46,425 nucleotides of DNA from Deltaproteobacteria bacterium (GTDB lineage Bacteria > Myxococcota_A > UBA796 > SXON01). The notes under the pieces were generated by a model. It was not told where the DNA came from and ran no database searches. It saw only the letters and a list, made by a program, of their open reading frames with translations. Below, in pieces: positions 18,539-27,318 of the stretch; position 1 is the stretch's first letter, and each line of letters starts with the position of its first letter. The stretch spans positions 1 through 46,425 of the forward strand of contig VGRE01000003.1 of assembly GCA_016875435.1 (NCBI GenBank). Direction: 5' to 3'. Both the position numbers and the translations under genes were made by a program.

Positions 18539-18847
18539 CTAGAAGTCTCCCTCGAGCGCCGATTCCAGCTCCGCGTAGGTCTTGCTGTCGGAGCCGCGAG
18601 TGGCGTCGAGGCCGCGCGTCCAGATCGCCCTGGCGGCGGCGAGCTCGCCCGCCTCTTTCTTCGCCATCCCGTAGTGGTAGAACGCCGCCCCGTACCTGGG
18701 GTGGTGCTCCAGCAGGGTGTCGAAGGTGGCGAAGCACTCGGCGTGCGCCCCCGCCTTGCGCAACTCCATCGCGAGCGCGTAGAGACCGAAGCGGTCGGTG
18801 GGCTTCCTCGCGACGTAGTCGCGCGCGGCGGCGAGGCGGTCGGACAC
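18539..18847 (-). CDS. Small TPR-like protein
   Basis: GTG start 18847; DRLAAARDYVARKPTDRFGLYALAMELRKAGAHAECFATFDTLLEHHPRYGAAFYHYGMAKKEAGELAAARAIWTRGL. Confidence 0.75.
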   Translation of the reverse strand: MSDRLAAARDYVARKPTDRFGLYALAMELRKAGAHAECFATFDTLLEHHPRYGAAFYHYGMAKKEAGELAAARAIWTRGLDATRGSDSKTYAELESALEGDF

Positions 18848-18950
18848 GGGCTTTCCTGCGCGGGAAGGGAGGGTCGTCCCGGCGCGTGTCGAAATCAGCA
18901 CGGCGCGCGCGGGCGCGGCAAGGTATCCTGTCGGCCGTTCCGGAGGCGGC

Positions 18951-21158
18951 GTGGTCCTTTCCATCACTCTCTCGCTCGCGATGATGGCGTGCAGCGGCGG
19001 CGTGCTCAACGAGCAAGACAACACCAAGGACACCGACACCGCGACGGTGGGCGGCGACCCCGACATCTCGGTGCAGACCACCGAGGTCGACTTCGGCGAG
19101 GTGGCCTTCGACGATCGGTTCACCGAGCTGATCACCGTGGTCAACAGCGGCGGCGGCGACCTGGAGATCACCAGCATCGCCGTCGACTCGCCCTTCCAGG
19201 TCAACCCGCTGTCGATGCACCTCACCGCCGGCTCGACGGCGCAGATCACCCTCAGCGTGCAGCCGCAGGCCTACGAGGAGTTCGCCAGCGCCATCGTGAT
19301 CGAGAGCAACGACCCCGACGAGCCCACGGTGGAGATCCCGGTGCTGGCGGTGACGCTCACCGACAACGATGGCGACGGCTACGACCTCGTGGATGCCGGC
19401 GGCACCGACTGCGACGACACCGACGTGACCGTGCATCCCGACGCCTACGAGGTGTGGTACGACGGCATCGACCAGGACTGCGACGGCGGCTCCGACTACG
19501 ACCAGGACGGCGACGGCTACGAGTCCGACGCGTTCAACGAAGACGCGGCCGACGGCGGCGGTGACTGCCAGGACTCCGACGCCGAGTACTACCCGGGCGC
19601 CCCCGACGAGCCCTACGACAATCGCGACACCGACTGCGACGAGGCCGACGACTTCGACCACGACGGCGACGGCTCCCGCTCCGACGACTACGGTGACGGT
19701 CGCGACTGCGACGACAACGACGCCGAGGTCAACACCTCGGGCGATGAGCAGTTCAACGGCAAGGACGACGACTGCGATGGCGACGCCGACAACGGCGCGG
19801 TGTTCAGCACCTCGGAGTACATGTACACCGGGCGCAACAACTATGATCGGGCCGGTTGGCACACGGCCCTGGGCGACCTCGACGGCGACGGCATGGCCGA
19901 GGTGGTGGGCGGCGTGCCGTACTACGGCGCGGCGAGCAACAGCTCCACCTCCGGCGGCGCGGTGGTGATCTTCGGGGGCGGGCCGTACTTGCCCGACGAC
20001 AGCACCGAGGACGACCCCACCCCCTCGGGCGACGTCCGCGACGCCGACCAGCTCATCGAGGGCGACGGCAGCTCCGACCTGCTCGGCGGTTTCGTCACCG
20101 TGCTCGGCGACTTCGACGAGGACGGGGTGGACGACCTCGCCGTGGGCGGCACGGGCGTGTCGGCGGGCGGGGGCGCGGTCTACATCATCAACGGCCCGGA
20201 TGCGATGTCCGGTCGCGACACGTCTGACTCGTACTACACGCTCACCGGCTCCTCCAACAACGCGCTGGGCCGCGGCATCGCGACCGATATCGACCTCAAC
20301 GGCGACGGTGTGCAAGACCTCGTCGCTTGCTACACCGAGTCGAGCAACAACGCCGTCGCGCTCGTCTACGGCGGCAGCGGGGGCGATGAGCCGATCGGCA
20401 ACGCCGACGCGCGCTGGACGGTCAACGGCACCGATGAGGCTTTCTACCGGAACGCGCCGGTGGGTGGCGATCTCGACGGCGACGGCTACCAGGACCTCGT
20501 CCTCTCCGACGGCAGCTCCGATCAGGGCGCCACCGACGGCGGCGCGGTGTGGGCGGTGTGGGGCCAGGGCGGCCGCTACTCCGGCGCCACCAGCATCACG
20601 GCCGTGGGCACCACGCTGATGGTGGGCAGCAGCGCCCAGGGCATCGGGACGGTCTCGCAGCTTGGCCCTGACTGGGACGGCGATGGAGACGCCGAGCTCT
20701 GGGTCTTTGCCTCGGGCACGGCCCTCTACGCCCTCGAGGGTGGTCCTGGCCGCGGCAGCTACACCTCGGGCGCCGCCGCCGTCACCTACACCTGGTCAGA
20801 CAGCTACGCCGACGCCGCCGGCCTGCGCCAGATGGGCGACTTCACCGGCGACGATGTCAGCGACATGATCGTGTACTTCGAGGACAACGGCGGCTCCGGC
20901 ACCATGATGCACTTCGCGTCGGAAACGCAGTCTGGCACCCACGACCAGGACACGGCGTGGGCCGGGTACGTCCGCGGCACCAGCGACCACGGCAACGGCA
21001 ACGCGGGCTACGGCAACGCCCCGCTCGCGGCCGACATCGACGGCGACGGCGACGACGACTACGCCGCCGGCGACCCGCAGTGGCACGACCCGGACGACGC
21101 CAGCTCGGGGTCAGAGGGCGAGATCTACGTGTTCATGAACGAGACGTTGCGCGACTAG
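18951..21158 (+). CDS. Lipoprotein with choice-of-anchor D (ASH/HYDIN-like) domain, MopE-type repeats and FG-GAP repeats
   Basis: SLAMMACSGG lipobox; DFGEVAFDDRFTELITVVNSGGGDLEIT; DCDDTDVTVHPDAYEVWYDGIDQDCDG; DLDGDGMAEVVGG. Confidence 0.88.
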   Translation: MVLSITLSLAMMACSGGVLNEQDNTKDTDTATVGGDPDISVQTTEVDFGEVAFDDRFTELITVVNSGGGDLEITSIAVDSPFQVNPLSMHLTAGSTAQITLSVQPQAYEEFASAIVIESNDPDEPTVEIPVLAVTLTDNDGDGYDLVDAGGTDCDDTDVTVHPDAYEVWYDGIDQDCDGGSDYDQDGDGYESDAFNEDAADGGGDCQDSDAEYYPGAPDEPYDNRDTDCDEADDFDHDGDGSRSDDYGDGRDCDDNDAEVNTSGDEQFNGKDDDCDGDADNGAVFSTSEYMYTGRNNYDRAGWHTALGDLDGDGMAEVVGGVPYYGAASNSSTSGGAVVIFGGGPYLPDDSTEDDPTPSGDVRDADQLIEGDGSSDLLGGFVTVLGDFDEDGVDDLAVGGTGVSAGGGAVYIINGPDAMSGRDTSDSYYTLTGSSNNALGRGIATDIDLNGDGVQDLVACYTESSNNAVALVYGGSGGDEPIGNADARWTVNGTDEAFYRNAPVGGDLDGDGYQDLVLSDGSSDQGATDGGAVWAVWGQGGRYSGATSITAVGTTLMVGSSAQGIGTVSQLGPDWDGDGDAELWVFASGTALYALEGGPGRGSYTSGAAAVTYTWSDSYADAAGLRQMGDFTGDDVSDMIVYFEDNGGSGTMMHFASETQSGTHDQDTAWAGYVRGTSDHGNGNAGYGNAPLAADIDGDGDDDYAAGDPQWHDPDDASSGSEGEIYVFMNETLRD

Positions 21159-22090
21159 CGCAGCGCGTCGGCGAAGCGCCCGATGGTGCCCGACCAGCGC
21201 ATCGCGAGCGACTGCCCGAAGAAGAGCCAGGCGACCGCGCCCATCCCCAGGAAGGGCCCGAACGGCACCGCCACCTGGAAACGCCGCCGCAGGCTGGCGA
21301 GGTACTGGCCGAGCCGCGCCGGCCCGGAGAGACCGGCCTCGCCGGGCCACTCGGGCGGGCGGGCGATGATCTGCGCGAGCGCCGCCGAGCCCCCGACGAG
21401 AGCGCCGGTGGTGGAACCGATCATCAACACGGCGAAGAGGCCGGGAAAGGGCCCGAAATAAGCGCCGAAGAGAGCCATCAGCTTGGCGTCGCCCCAGCCC
21501 ATGCCCTCCTGCCGCGTGAGCACCCAGTACAGGCCGATGATGGCGGCGATGCCGAGGCCGCCGGCGCTGGCACCCACCAGCGACTGCTGCCAGGTGGGCG
21601 CGCCCTCGTAGCCGAGGAAGCCGAGGAGCGCGGCGCCACCCACGCCCACGGGCACCGAGTAGATGCTGAACTCGTCGGGAATGATGCTGTGGCGCAGGTC
21701 GATGAAGGTCATCGCCAGCACCGCGAAGCACAGCCAGAAGTACCAGATGAAGGCCACGAGATGCGCGGTGTCGAGGTTGCCGAGGTCGGGTACCACGCGG
21801 CGGAACAAGAGCGCCGCGAGCACGGCAAACTGTGCCTCGACGAGGGGGTAGAGCGGCGAGATGCTGGCCTTGCAGTGGCGGCACCGCCCGCGGAGCACGA
21901 ACCACGACAGCACGGGGATGTTGTCGTAGGCGGCGATGGGCGTGCCGCAGGATGGGCAGGCCGACCGCGGCGACACCACCGAGCGGTCCTCCGGCATCCG
22001 GCTGATGCACACGTTCATGAAGGAGCCGAAGAGAAGCCCGAGCAGGCCGGCGTAGCCGGTGAAGAGGGCGTAGGCTGCGTCGTAGTTCAC
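21155..22090 (-). CDS. pilD: Prepilin peptidase (A24 family)
   Basis: GSFMNVCISRMP, CPSCG...CRHC zinc motif, TFIDLRHSIIPDE, GWGDAKLMALFGAY; GTG start. Confidence 0.92.
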   Translation of the reverse strand: MNYDAAYALFTGYAGLLGLLFGSFMNVCISRMPEDRSVVSPRSACPSCGTPIAAYDNIPVLSWFVLRGRCRHCKASISPLYPLVEAQFAVLAALLFRRVVPDLGNLDTAHLVAFIWYFWLCFAVLAMTFIDLRHSIIPDEFSIYSVPVGVGGAALLGFLGYEGAPTWQQSLVGASAGGLGIAAIIGLYWVLTRQEGMGWGDAKLMALFGAYFGPFPGLFAVLMIGSTTGALVGGSAALAQIIARPPEWPGEAGLSGPARLGQYLASLRRRFQVAVPFGPFLGMGAVAWLFFGQSLAMRWSGTIGRFADALR

Positions 22091-23148
22091 GGCGACAAGG
22101 CCCCCCCGGCGGACGACCGGACCGCGTCGATGACCGCGCTGACGTCGCGCTCGTCGAGGCACTCGTGAACCGGCAGGGCGAGGCTCTCGGCGCAGAAGCG
22201 GTCGGCCTCGGGCGTGGGCGCGTGCTCGATGCCGTCGAGTGCCTTCTGTCGCGACAGTGGAATCGGATAGTAGATCGCGCTCTCCACGCCGCGGTCGGCG
22301 AGATGGGCGCGGAGCGCGTCGCGCCCCGGCACGCGGACCACGTACTGGTGGATGGGATGCCCGGCCGAGCGCGGCAGGCGCTGCACCCAGGGCGGCAACT
22401 CGGCGTCGTAGCGCGCCGCCGTTGCGCGGCGGGCGCGCACGCGGGCGTCGAGGTCGTCGAGGTGGGCGAGGAGCACGGCGGCCTGCATGGCGTCGAGGCG
22501 GCTGTTGGCGCCCACGTGGCCGCGCACCCGCTCGTGCACGTTGTTGGCCAGCATGCCGTGGTGGGTGAGCCGGAGCACGGCCTGCTGGGTGTCGGCGTCG
22601 TCGGTGAGCACGAGGCCGCCGTCGCCGGCCGCCCCGAGGGTCTTGGTCGGGTAGAAGCTCATGGCGCCGATGTTGCCGTTTCGAGGGGGGGGGTCGGCGC
22701 CGATCACCTGGGCGAGGTCGTCCACCACCGGCACGTCGAGGCCGGGGAGGAAGCAGCCCTCGCCGTAGAGGTGAACCGCCACCACCGCGCGCGTGCTTCG
22801 GCGCAACGGCAGGCGTTCGAGATCGAGGTTCGGGTAGTCGGGGCGCACGTCGGCCACCACGGGGGTGTGCCCCGCGCGCACCACCGCGCCGGCGGTGGCG
22901 AAGAAGGTGACGGCGGGGACGATGATCTCGCCGCCCGGCGCCAGGCCGAGCGCGAGGATCGCGTAGACGAGCGCGTCGGTGCCGCTGTTGGTGCTCGCGC
23001 CGTGCGCCCAGCCCATGCGCGCCGACACCCGTGCCTGCACCTCGCTCACCCTCGGGCCCCCCACGTAGCGCCCGGAGCGGAGGACCTCGAGCACCGCCGC
23101 CTCGGCGCGTCCCGCCACGCGCGCGTGGCGCGCGGCGAGGTCGGCCAT
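22087..23148 (-). CDS. DegT/DnrJ/EryC1/StrS family aminotransferase
   Basis: NSGTDALVYAILALGLAPGGEIIVPAVTFFATAGAV, VDDLAQVIGA, SFYPTKTLGAAGDGG; alternative GTG start at 23157. Confidence 0.92.
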   Translation of the reverse strand: MADLAARHARVAGRAEAAVLEVLRSGRYVGGPRVSEVQARVSARMGWAHGASTNSGTDALVYAILALGLAPGGEIIVPAVTFFATAGAVVRAGHTPVVADVRPDYPNLDLERLPLRRSTRAVVAVHLYGEGCFLPGLDVPVVDDLAQVIGADPPPRNGNIGAMSFYPTKTLGAAGDGGLVLTDDADTQQAVLRLTHHGMLANNVHERVRGHVGANSRLDAMQAAVLLAHLDDLDARVRARRATAARYDAELPPWVQRLPRSAGHPIHQYVVRVPGRDALRAHLADRGVESAIYYPIPLSRQKALDGIEHAPTPEADRFCAESLALPVHECLDERDVSAVIDAVRSSAGGALSP

Positions 23149-23153
23149 GCGGA

Positions 23154-23921
23154 TCACTTGAAGTCTCGGCGCTCGAAGATGATCATCGCCACGGCGAGCA
23201 CGGCGGCGGAGTAGCCGAGGCCGTAGGCGCCGCTCCACAGCACCTCGCTCCAGGGCACGGGTACACCGTGGACCGCCTCGTCGCGGATGTTGAAGCTCTC
23301 GAGGTTGGGCACCACCCGGTAGAGGATCGACAGCATGGTCTTGAAGGGGCCGTCCTCCGCGCGCTCAGCAAACAGGCGGAGGTCGTCGGCGAAGTGTCCG
23401 ATCAGGTAGATACACACGGAGAACGCCGAGGCCGTCATGGGCGTGGCGAAGGTGGAGAAAAGCGTGGCCCACGCGGTGAGCAAGGACAGCTCCGCCATGA
23501 GCAACACCATCGCGAGGTACACGCCGAGGCTCGGCAGGCCCTGCTGGGTGGCCAGAACCAGCGTGTAGAAGAGGGTGAGCAGGCCCACTTCCGCGGCGAG
23601 CGTGATCCACAGGCCGAGGTACTTGCCGAGCAACAGGTGCCAGCGAGGCAAGGGCTTGCTCGCCAGCGTGTAGATCGTCTTCTTCTCGATCTCCTTGTAC
23701 ACCAGCCCCACGCCGAGGAAGATGGCGATGACCGCGGCCAGTAGGCTCGTGCCGCCGAGGGCCACGCCGCGTACCACTTTCGCGGTGTCGCCGATCGACA
23801 TCTCCTTCAGGGTCAGGGAGAGGCACAGCAAGATGACCGCGAAGAACAGGATGCTGTTCAGCACCCGATCGCGGACCGCCTCGCGGAAGGTGTTGGCGGC
23901 GATCACGTACACCCGGTTCAT
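23154..23921 (-). CDS. ABC-2 type transporter permease
   Basis: NTFREAVRDRVLNSILFFAVIL..., multiple hydrophobic spans, adjacent and overlapping with the ATPase gene. Confidence 0.85.
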   Translation of the reverse strand: MNRVYVIAANTFREAVRDRVLNSILFFAVILLCLSLTLKEMSIGDTAKVVRGVALGGTSLLAAVIAIFLGVGLVYKEIEKKTIYTLASKPLPRWHLLLGKYLGLWITLAAEVGLLTLFYTLVLATQQGLPSLGVYLAMVLLMAELSLLTAWATLFSTFATPMTASAFSVCIYLIGHFADDLRLFAERAEDGPFKTMLSILYRVVPNLESFNIRDEAVHGVPVPWSEVLWSGAYGLGYSAAVLAVAMIIFERRDFK

Positions 23922-24856
23922 GCGAGCACCCCGAGGCGCTTCTCGTTGACCAGCTTGGCGCGTTCAACCTCGTCGAGCAGTACCTCCTCGAGGGTGCGCG
24001 CGTTGGGGTGCACCTCGAGGACGTGGCCGCCCGCTGCCCGCACCGCGTCGATGGTGGCGTCGACATTGCCGCTGGGCACCCGCACCGTCACGCGGTCGCC
24101 GTCGCGACGCATCACGCGCCCGGGGGGGTCGCCCGCGATCACGAAGGTGCAGTCCACCTCGTCGGCGGTCTGGCCGATCAGCTCGCGCACCGTGCCCTGG
24201 CCCCGGAGGGTGCCGGCCACGACGATCGCCACCTCGTCGCAGATGGCTTCCACGTCGCCGAGGATGTGGCTCGAGAAGAAGACGGTCTTGCCCTTGCGCC
24301 GTTCTTCCTGGATGATGTCGCGCACCAGCACGCGGCCGAGCGGATCGAGGCCACTCATCGGCTCGTCGAGCACCACGAGGTCGGGATCGTTCACGAGGGC
24401 CTGGGCGATGCCCGCCCGCTGCAGCATGCCCTTGCTGAACTTGCCGAGGGGCACGTGACGGAAGCGGTCGAGGTTCACCCGCTCCAGCAGGGCCTCGATG
24501 CGCGGCCGGCGCGCGGCGGCTTCCACCTCGGTGAGCCGCGCGTAGAAGTCGAGGAACTCCCAGGCAGTGAGGTACTCGTAGAAGTAGGGCCGCTCGGGCA
24601 TGAACCCCACCCGGCGACGCGACTCGTGGTCGGTGATGGCCACGCCATGGATCCAGGCTTGCCCGGCGGAGGGGCGCTGCAGGCCCATGAGCGTCTTGAT
24701 GGCGGTGGTCTTCCCGGCACCATTGGGTCCGACGAGGCCGAAGCTCGAGCCGACTCTCACCTCCATGGTGAGTTCGGAGAGCGCCACGAAGGGACGGCGC
24801 AAGAAGCCCGATAGGTATGTCTTACCTAACTTTTCTGTGCGAATGGCGAGTGGCAT
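23918..24856 (-). CDS. ABC transporter ATP-binding protein
   Basis: GPNGAGKTT Walker A, FSKGMLQRAGIAQAL signature, LVVLDEPMSGLDP Walker B. Confidence 0.95.
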   Translation of the reverse strand: MPLAIRTEKLGKTYLSGFLRRPFVALSELTMEVRVGSSFGLVGPNGAGKTTAIKTLMGLQRPSAGQAWIHGVAITDHESRRRVGFMPERPYFYEYLTAWEFLDFYARLTEVEAAARRPRIEALLERVNLDRFRHVPLGKFSKGMLQRAGIAQALVNDPDLVVLDEPMSGLDPLGRVLVRDIIQEERRKGKTVFFSSHILGDVEAICDEVAIVVAGTLRGQGTVRELIGQTADEVDCTFVIAGDPPGRVMRRDGDRVTVRVPSGNVDATIDAVRAAGGHVLEVHPNARTLEEVLLDEVERAKLVNEKRLGVLA

Positions 24857-25199
24857 CGGGGAACCGGGATCGGAGGCGGCGAAGCGCCGCGTGCTCCTTG
24901 GCGCCGATTAGGTATTCCGTCACGGCCTCCGCGGGCATGGAGCCGGCCCCACGCCAGTTGCACCGCGTGCAGTAGGGCCCCGAGTCCTCGAATCGTCCCT
25001 CCGCCTGGGCCACGCGCCAGCGGTGCAGGCGAGCCCCGTTCCAGAGCTCGGCCAGCGGGGTGTCGCGCGCGTTGCCGAGGGTGTTCTCGAGCCCCTCGTC
25101 GAGGCAGCACGTGGTGACGCGCCCGTCGACATGGACCATGGGCGTGTCCCAGAGGCCGGCGCAGGCCGGGCGAGCCGGCTCGACCGGAGCCGGTCGCAT
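24822..25199 (-). CDS. Stand-alone SPASM-like domain protein
   Basis: ACAGLWDTPMVHVDGRVTTCCLDEGLENTLGNARDTPLAELWNGARLHRWR...CTRCNW; no radical SAM core upstream; start inferred. Confidence 0.65.
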   Translation of the reverse strand: MRPAPVEPARPACAGLWDTPMVHVDGRVTTCCLDEGLENTLGNARDTPLAELWNGARLHRWRVAQAEGRFEDSGPYCTRCNWRGAGSMPAEAVTEYLIGAKEHAALRRLRSRFPDATRHSHRKVR

Positions 25200-25228
25200 G
25201 CGTGCGCGCAGCCGGCGCGCCCACTCCG

Positions 25229-25927
25229 CTAGTCGAAGCGCGTCCAGCGGTCCCCCACGCGTCGCTCGTGCGGGTGGTAGTCGGCCTTGTACCGCAGGTG
25301 CGCGCAGTCCGACACGTAGAAGCCCAGATAGTACCATTCGTAGCCCTGTGCCGCCGCCCAGGCGATCTCGGCGAGGACCGAGAACACGCCGAGGGAGCGG
25401 CGATTCTCGGCGGGCTCGAAGTAGTGGTACACGCTCGAAACGCTGGTCTCGCCGATGTCGAGCACGCTCACCGCCACGAGGCGGTCGCCCACGAGGTAGG
25501 AGAACTCGCGAGTGTCGACGCAAGTCTGCACCAGCCAGGCGAGGTAGGCGGTGGCGGTGAGCGGCTCGATCGAGGCGGAGAGCCTACGCTCGAGCTTGTG
25601 GCGGTTGAAGAGGGCGAGGCGGGCGTCGTCGATCTCGGGCGGTCCCACGACGAGGCGAACGTCATCGCTGTTGCGTCGCCACGCCCGCCGCTGCGACTTG
25701 GTGGGCACGAACTCGCGCACCGGCACCCGCAGGGGCTCGCAGCCCTGGCAGGAGGGGCAGGCGGTACGGTACAGCATGCGGCCGCTGCGCCGGTCGCCCT
25801 CGGCGAGGCAGCGGTCGAACTGCGCCGGCGCCAGCGGGCCCATCGGCAGGCGCAGGGGAAGCCGGGCGCGCTCGCCCTCGCGATAGGGGCAGGGCTCCAT
25901 CTGGTCCCAGAGGACGCGGAAGTTCAC
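25229..25927 (-). CDS. bpt: Aspartate/glutamate leucyltransferase / arginyl-tRNA-protein transferase family
   Basis: CPYREGERARLPLRLP, MLYRTACPSCQGCEPLRVPVREFVPTKSQRR, YYLGFYVSDCAHLRYKADYHPHE; probable GTG start 25927. Confidence 0.85.
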   Translation of the reverse strand: MNFRVLWDQMEPCPYREGERARLPLRLPMGPLAPAQFDRCLAEGDRRSGRMLYRTACPSCQGCEPLRVPVREFVPTKSQRRAWRRNSDDVRLVVGPPEIDDARLALFNRHKLERRLSASIEPLTATAYLAWLVQTCVDTREFSYLVGDRLVAVSVLDIGETSVSSVYHYFEPAENRRSLGVFSVLAEIAWAAAQGYEWYYLGFYVSDCAHLRYKADYHPHERRVGDRWTRFD

Positions 25928-25957
25928 GTTGCTATGGTAGCGCGGTAAGGGAGTCGG

Positions 25958-26659
25958 ATGGCGGTACACGCGGCTCGCGAGGGAATGCTCGCCACCTTGA
26001 CGCTCGATCGTCCCGAGAAGGCGCACGCCTACGATCGCGTCCACCTCGACGAGATCCTCGCCCGGGCCCGGGCGCTGGCGGGCGAGGTGAGCGTCCTGAT
26101 CGTCCAGTCAACCGGTGACCGCGCCTTCTGTGGCGGCGCCGATCTCGACGCGATGAAGGCGTCTAGTTTCCTCGACGCGCTCGAGCTCCGCTCGCAGCGG
26201 GTGTTCGACGAGCTCGCCCGCCTGCCCTGCGTGACCATCGCCGCCATCCAGGGACCAGCCATCGCCGGGGGCTTCGAGCTGGCCCTTGCCTGCGACCTGC
26301 GCGTGGCCAGCCCCGCCGCGCGCTTCGCGTTCCCGGAGACGGCGCTCGGCATCATCCCCTCGGCCGGGGGGACCACGCGCCTCGCGGCGCTGGTGGGCGC
26401 CTCCCGCGCGAAGGCGGTGGTGCTCGGCGGCGACGGCGTGAGCGCCGAGCAGGCGCTGTCCTGGGGCCTCGTGCATCGCCTGTCGACCGAACCGCGCGCC
26501 GAGGCAGCCCGCTGGGGCGCGGAGATCGCTACCCGAGATCTCGTCGCCTTGCGCCTCGCCAAGCAGGTGATGGGGGCTGAGCTCTCCGCTGCCTCGCTCG
26601 CCCGCGAGCGCGTGGCCGAGGCCATCCTCTACGCGCGCAAGCGCCCGGAGTCGCGATGA
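25958..26659 (+). CDS. Enoyl-CoA hydratase/isomerase family protein
   Basis: FCGGADLDAMK, IQGPAIAGGFELALACDLRVAS, PETALGIIPSAGGTTRL. Confidence 0.93.
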   Translation: MAVHAAREGMLATLTLDRPEKAHAYDRVHLDEILARARALAGEVSVLIVQSTGDRAFCGGADLDAMKASSFLDALELRSQRVFDELARLPCVTIAAIQGPAIAGGFELALACDLRVASPAARFAFPETALGIIPSAGGTTRLAALVGASRAKAVVLGGDGVSAEQALSWGLVHRLSTEPRAEAARWGAEIATRDLVALRLAKQVMGAELSAASLARERVAEAILYARKRPESR

Positions 26660-27318
26660 CGCAAGTCGACCCCTACGCCCCGCACACCCTGTTCGGCTTC
26701 CCGATGTGGGCCTCGCTCATCTCGGGCTCCGAGCAGCACAAGGAGGGGTTGCTCAAGCACGCGATGGACCTGCGCGCGCGCTACCCCGGGGTGGTGCGCA
26801 GCAACCGCCATGCCTGGCACTCCGGTCCCGAGTTCGTCCACCACAAGAGCGAGCACGTGGCCTGGCTGCTGCAGAAGGTCACCAAGTTCGCCACGCTCGC
26901 GACGGCCCGCTACCACGAGAACTGGCAACACCACGACCTGGTGCTCGCCGGTTGCTGGGCGAACGTGCTCGGTTTCGGCGGCTGGAACGCCCCGCACCAC
27001 CACGCGCCCACCCACTGGTCGGGCGTCTACTACGTGAACGTGGGCACGCTGCCGACGGACCCCGGCGACTTCTCGGGCATGATCGAGTTCCTCAACCCGA
27101 ACCCCCAGATGGCGCTTTACGGCCAGTCGGGAAACTACGTCCACCGCCCCAGGGACGGGCTGATGGTGCTCTTCCCCGCGAGCATCACGCACTACGTACA
27201 CCCGCGCTTCGCGGACGACCTGCGCGTGTCGATCGCCTACAACTTCACCGTGGTCCCCCGTGACGGGCAGGGAGACGGGAAGGCAGCGACGGGCGGCTAC
27301 TCGGCGCAGTTGCCGTAG
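26656..27318 (+). CDS. Putative 2OG-Fe(II) oxygenase (TIGR02466-like)
   Basis: Start overlaps the upstream stop by 4 nt (ATGA); NAPHHHAPTHWSGVYYVN, GLMVLFPASITHYVHP, RVSIAYNF. Confidence 0.7.
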   Translation: MTQVDPYAPHTLFGFPMWASLISGSEQHKEGLLKHAMDLRARYPGVVRSNRHAWHSGPEFVHHKSEHVAWLLQKVTKFATLATARYHENWQHHDLVLAGCWANVLGFGGWNAPHHHAPTHWSGVYYVNVGTLPTDPGDFSGMIEFLNPNPQMALYGQSGNYVHRPRDGLMVLFPASITHYVHPRFADDLRVSIAYNFTVVPRDGQGDGKAATGGYSAQLP

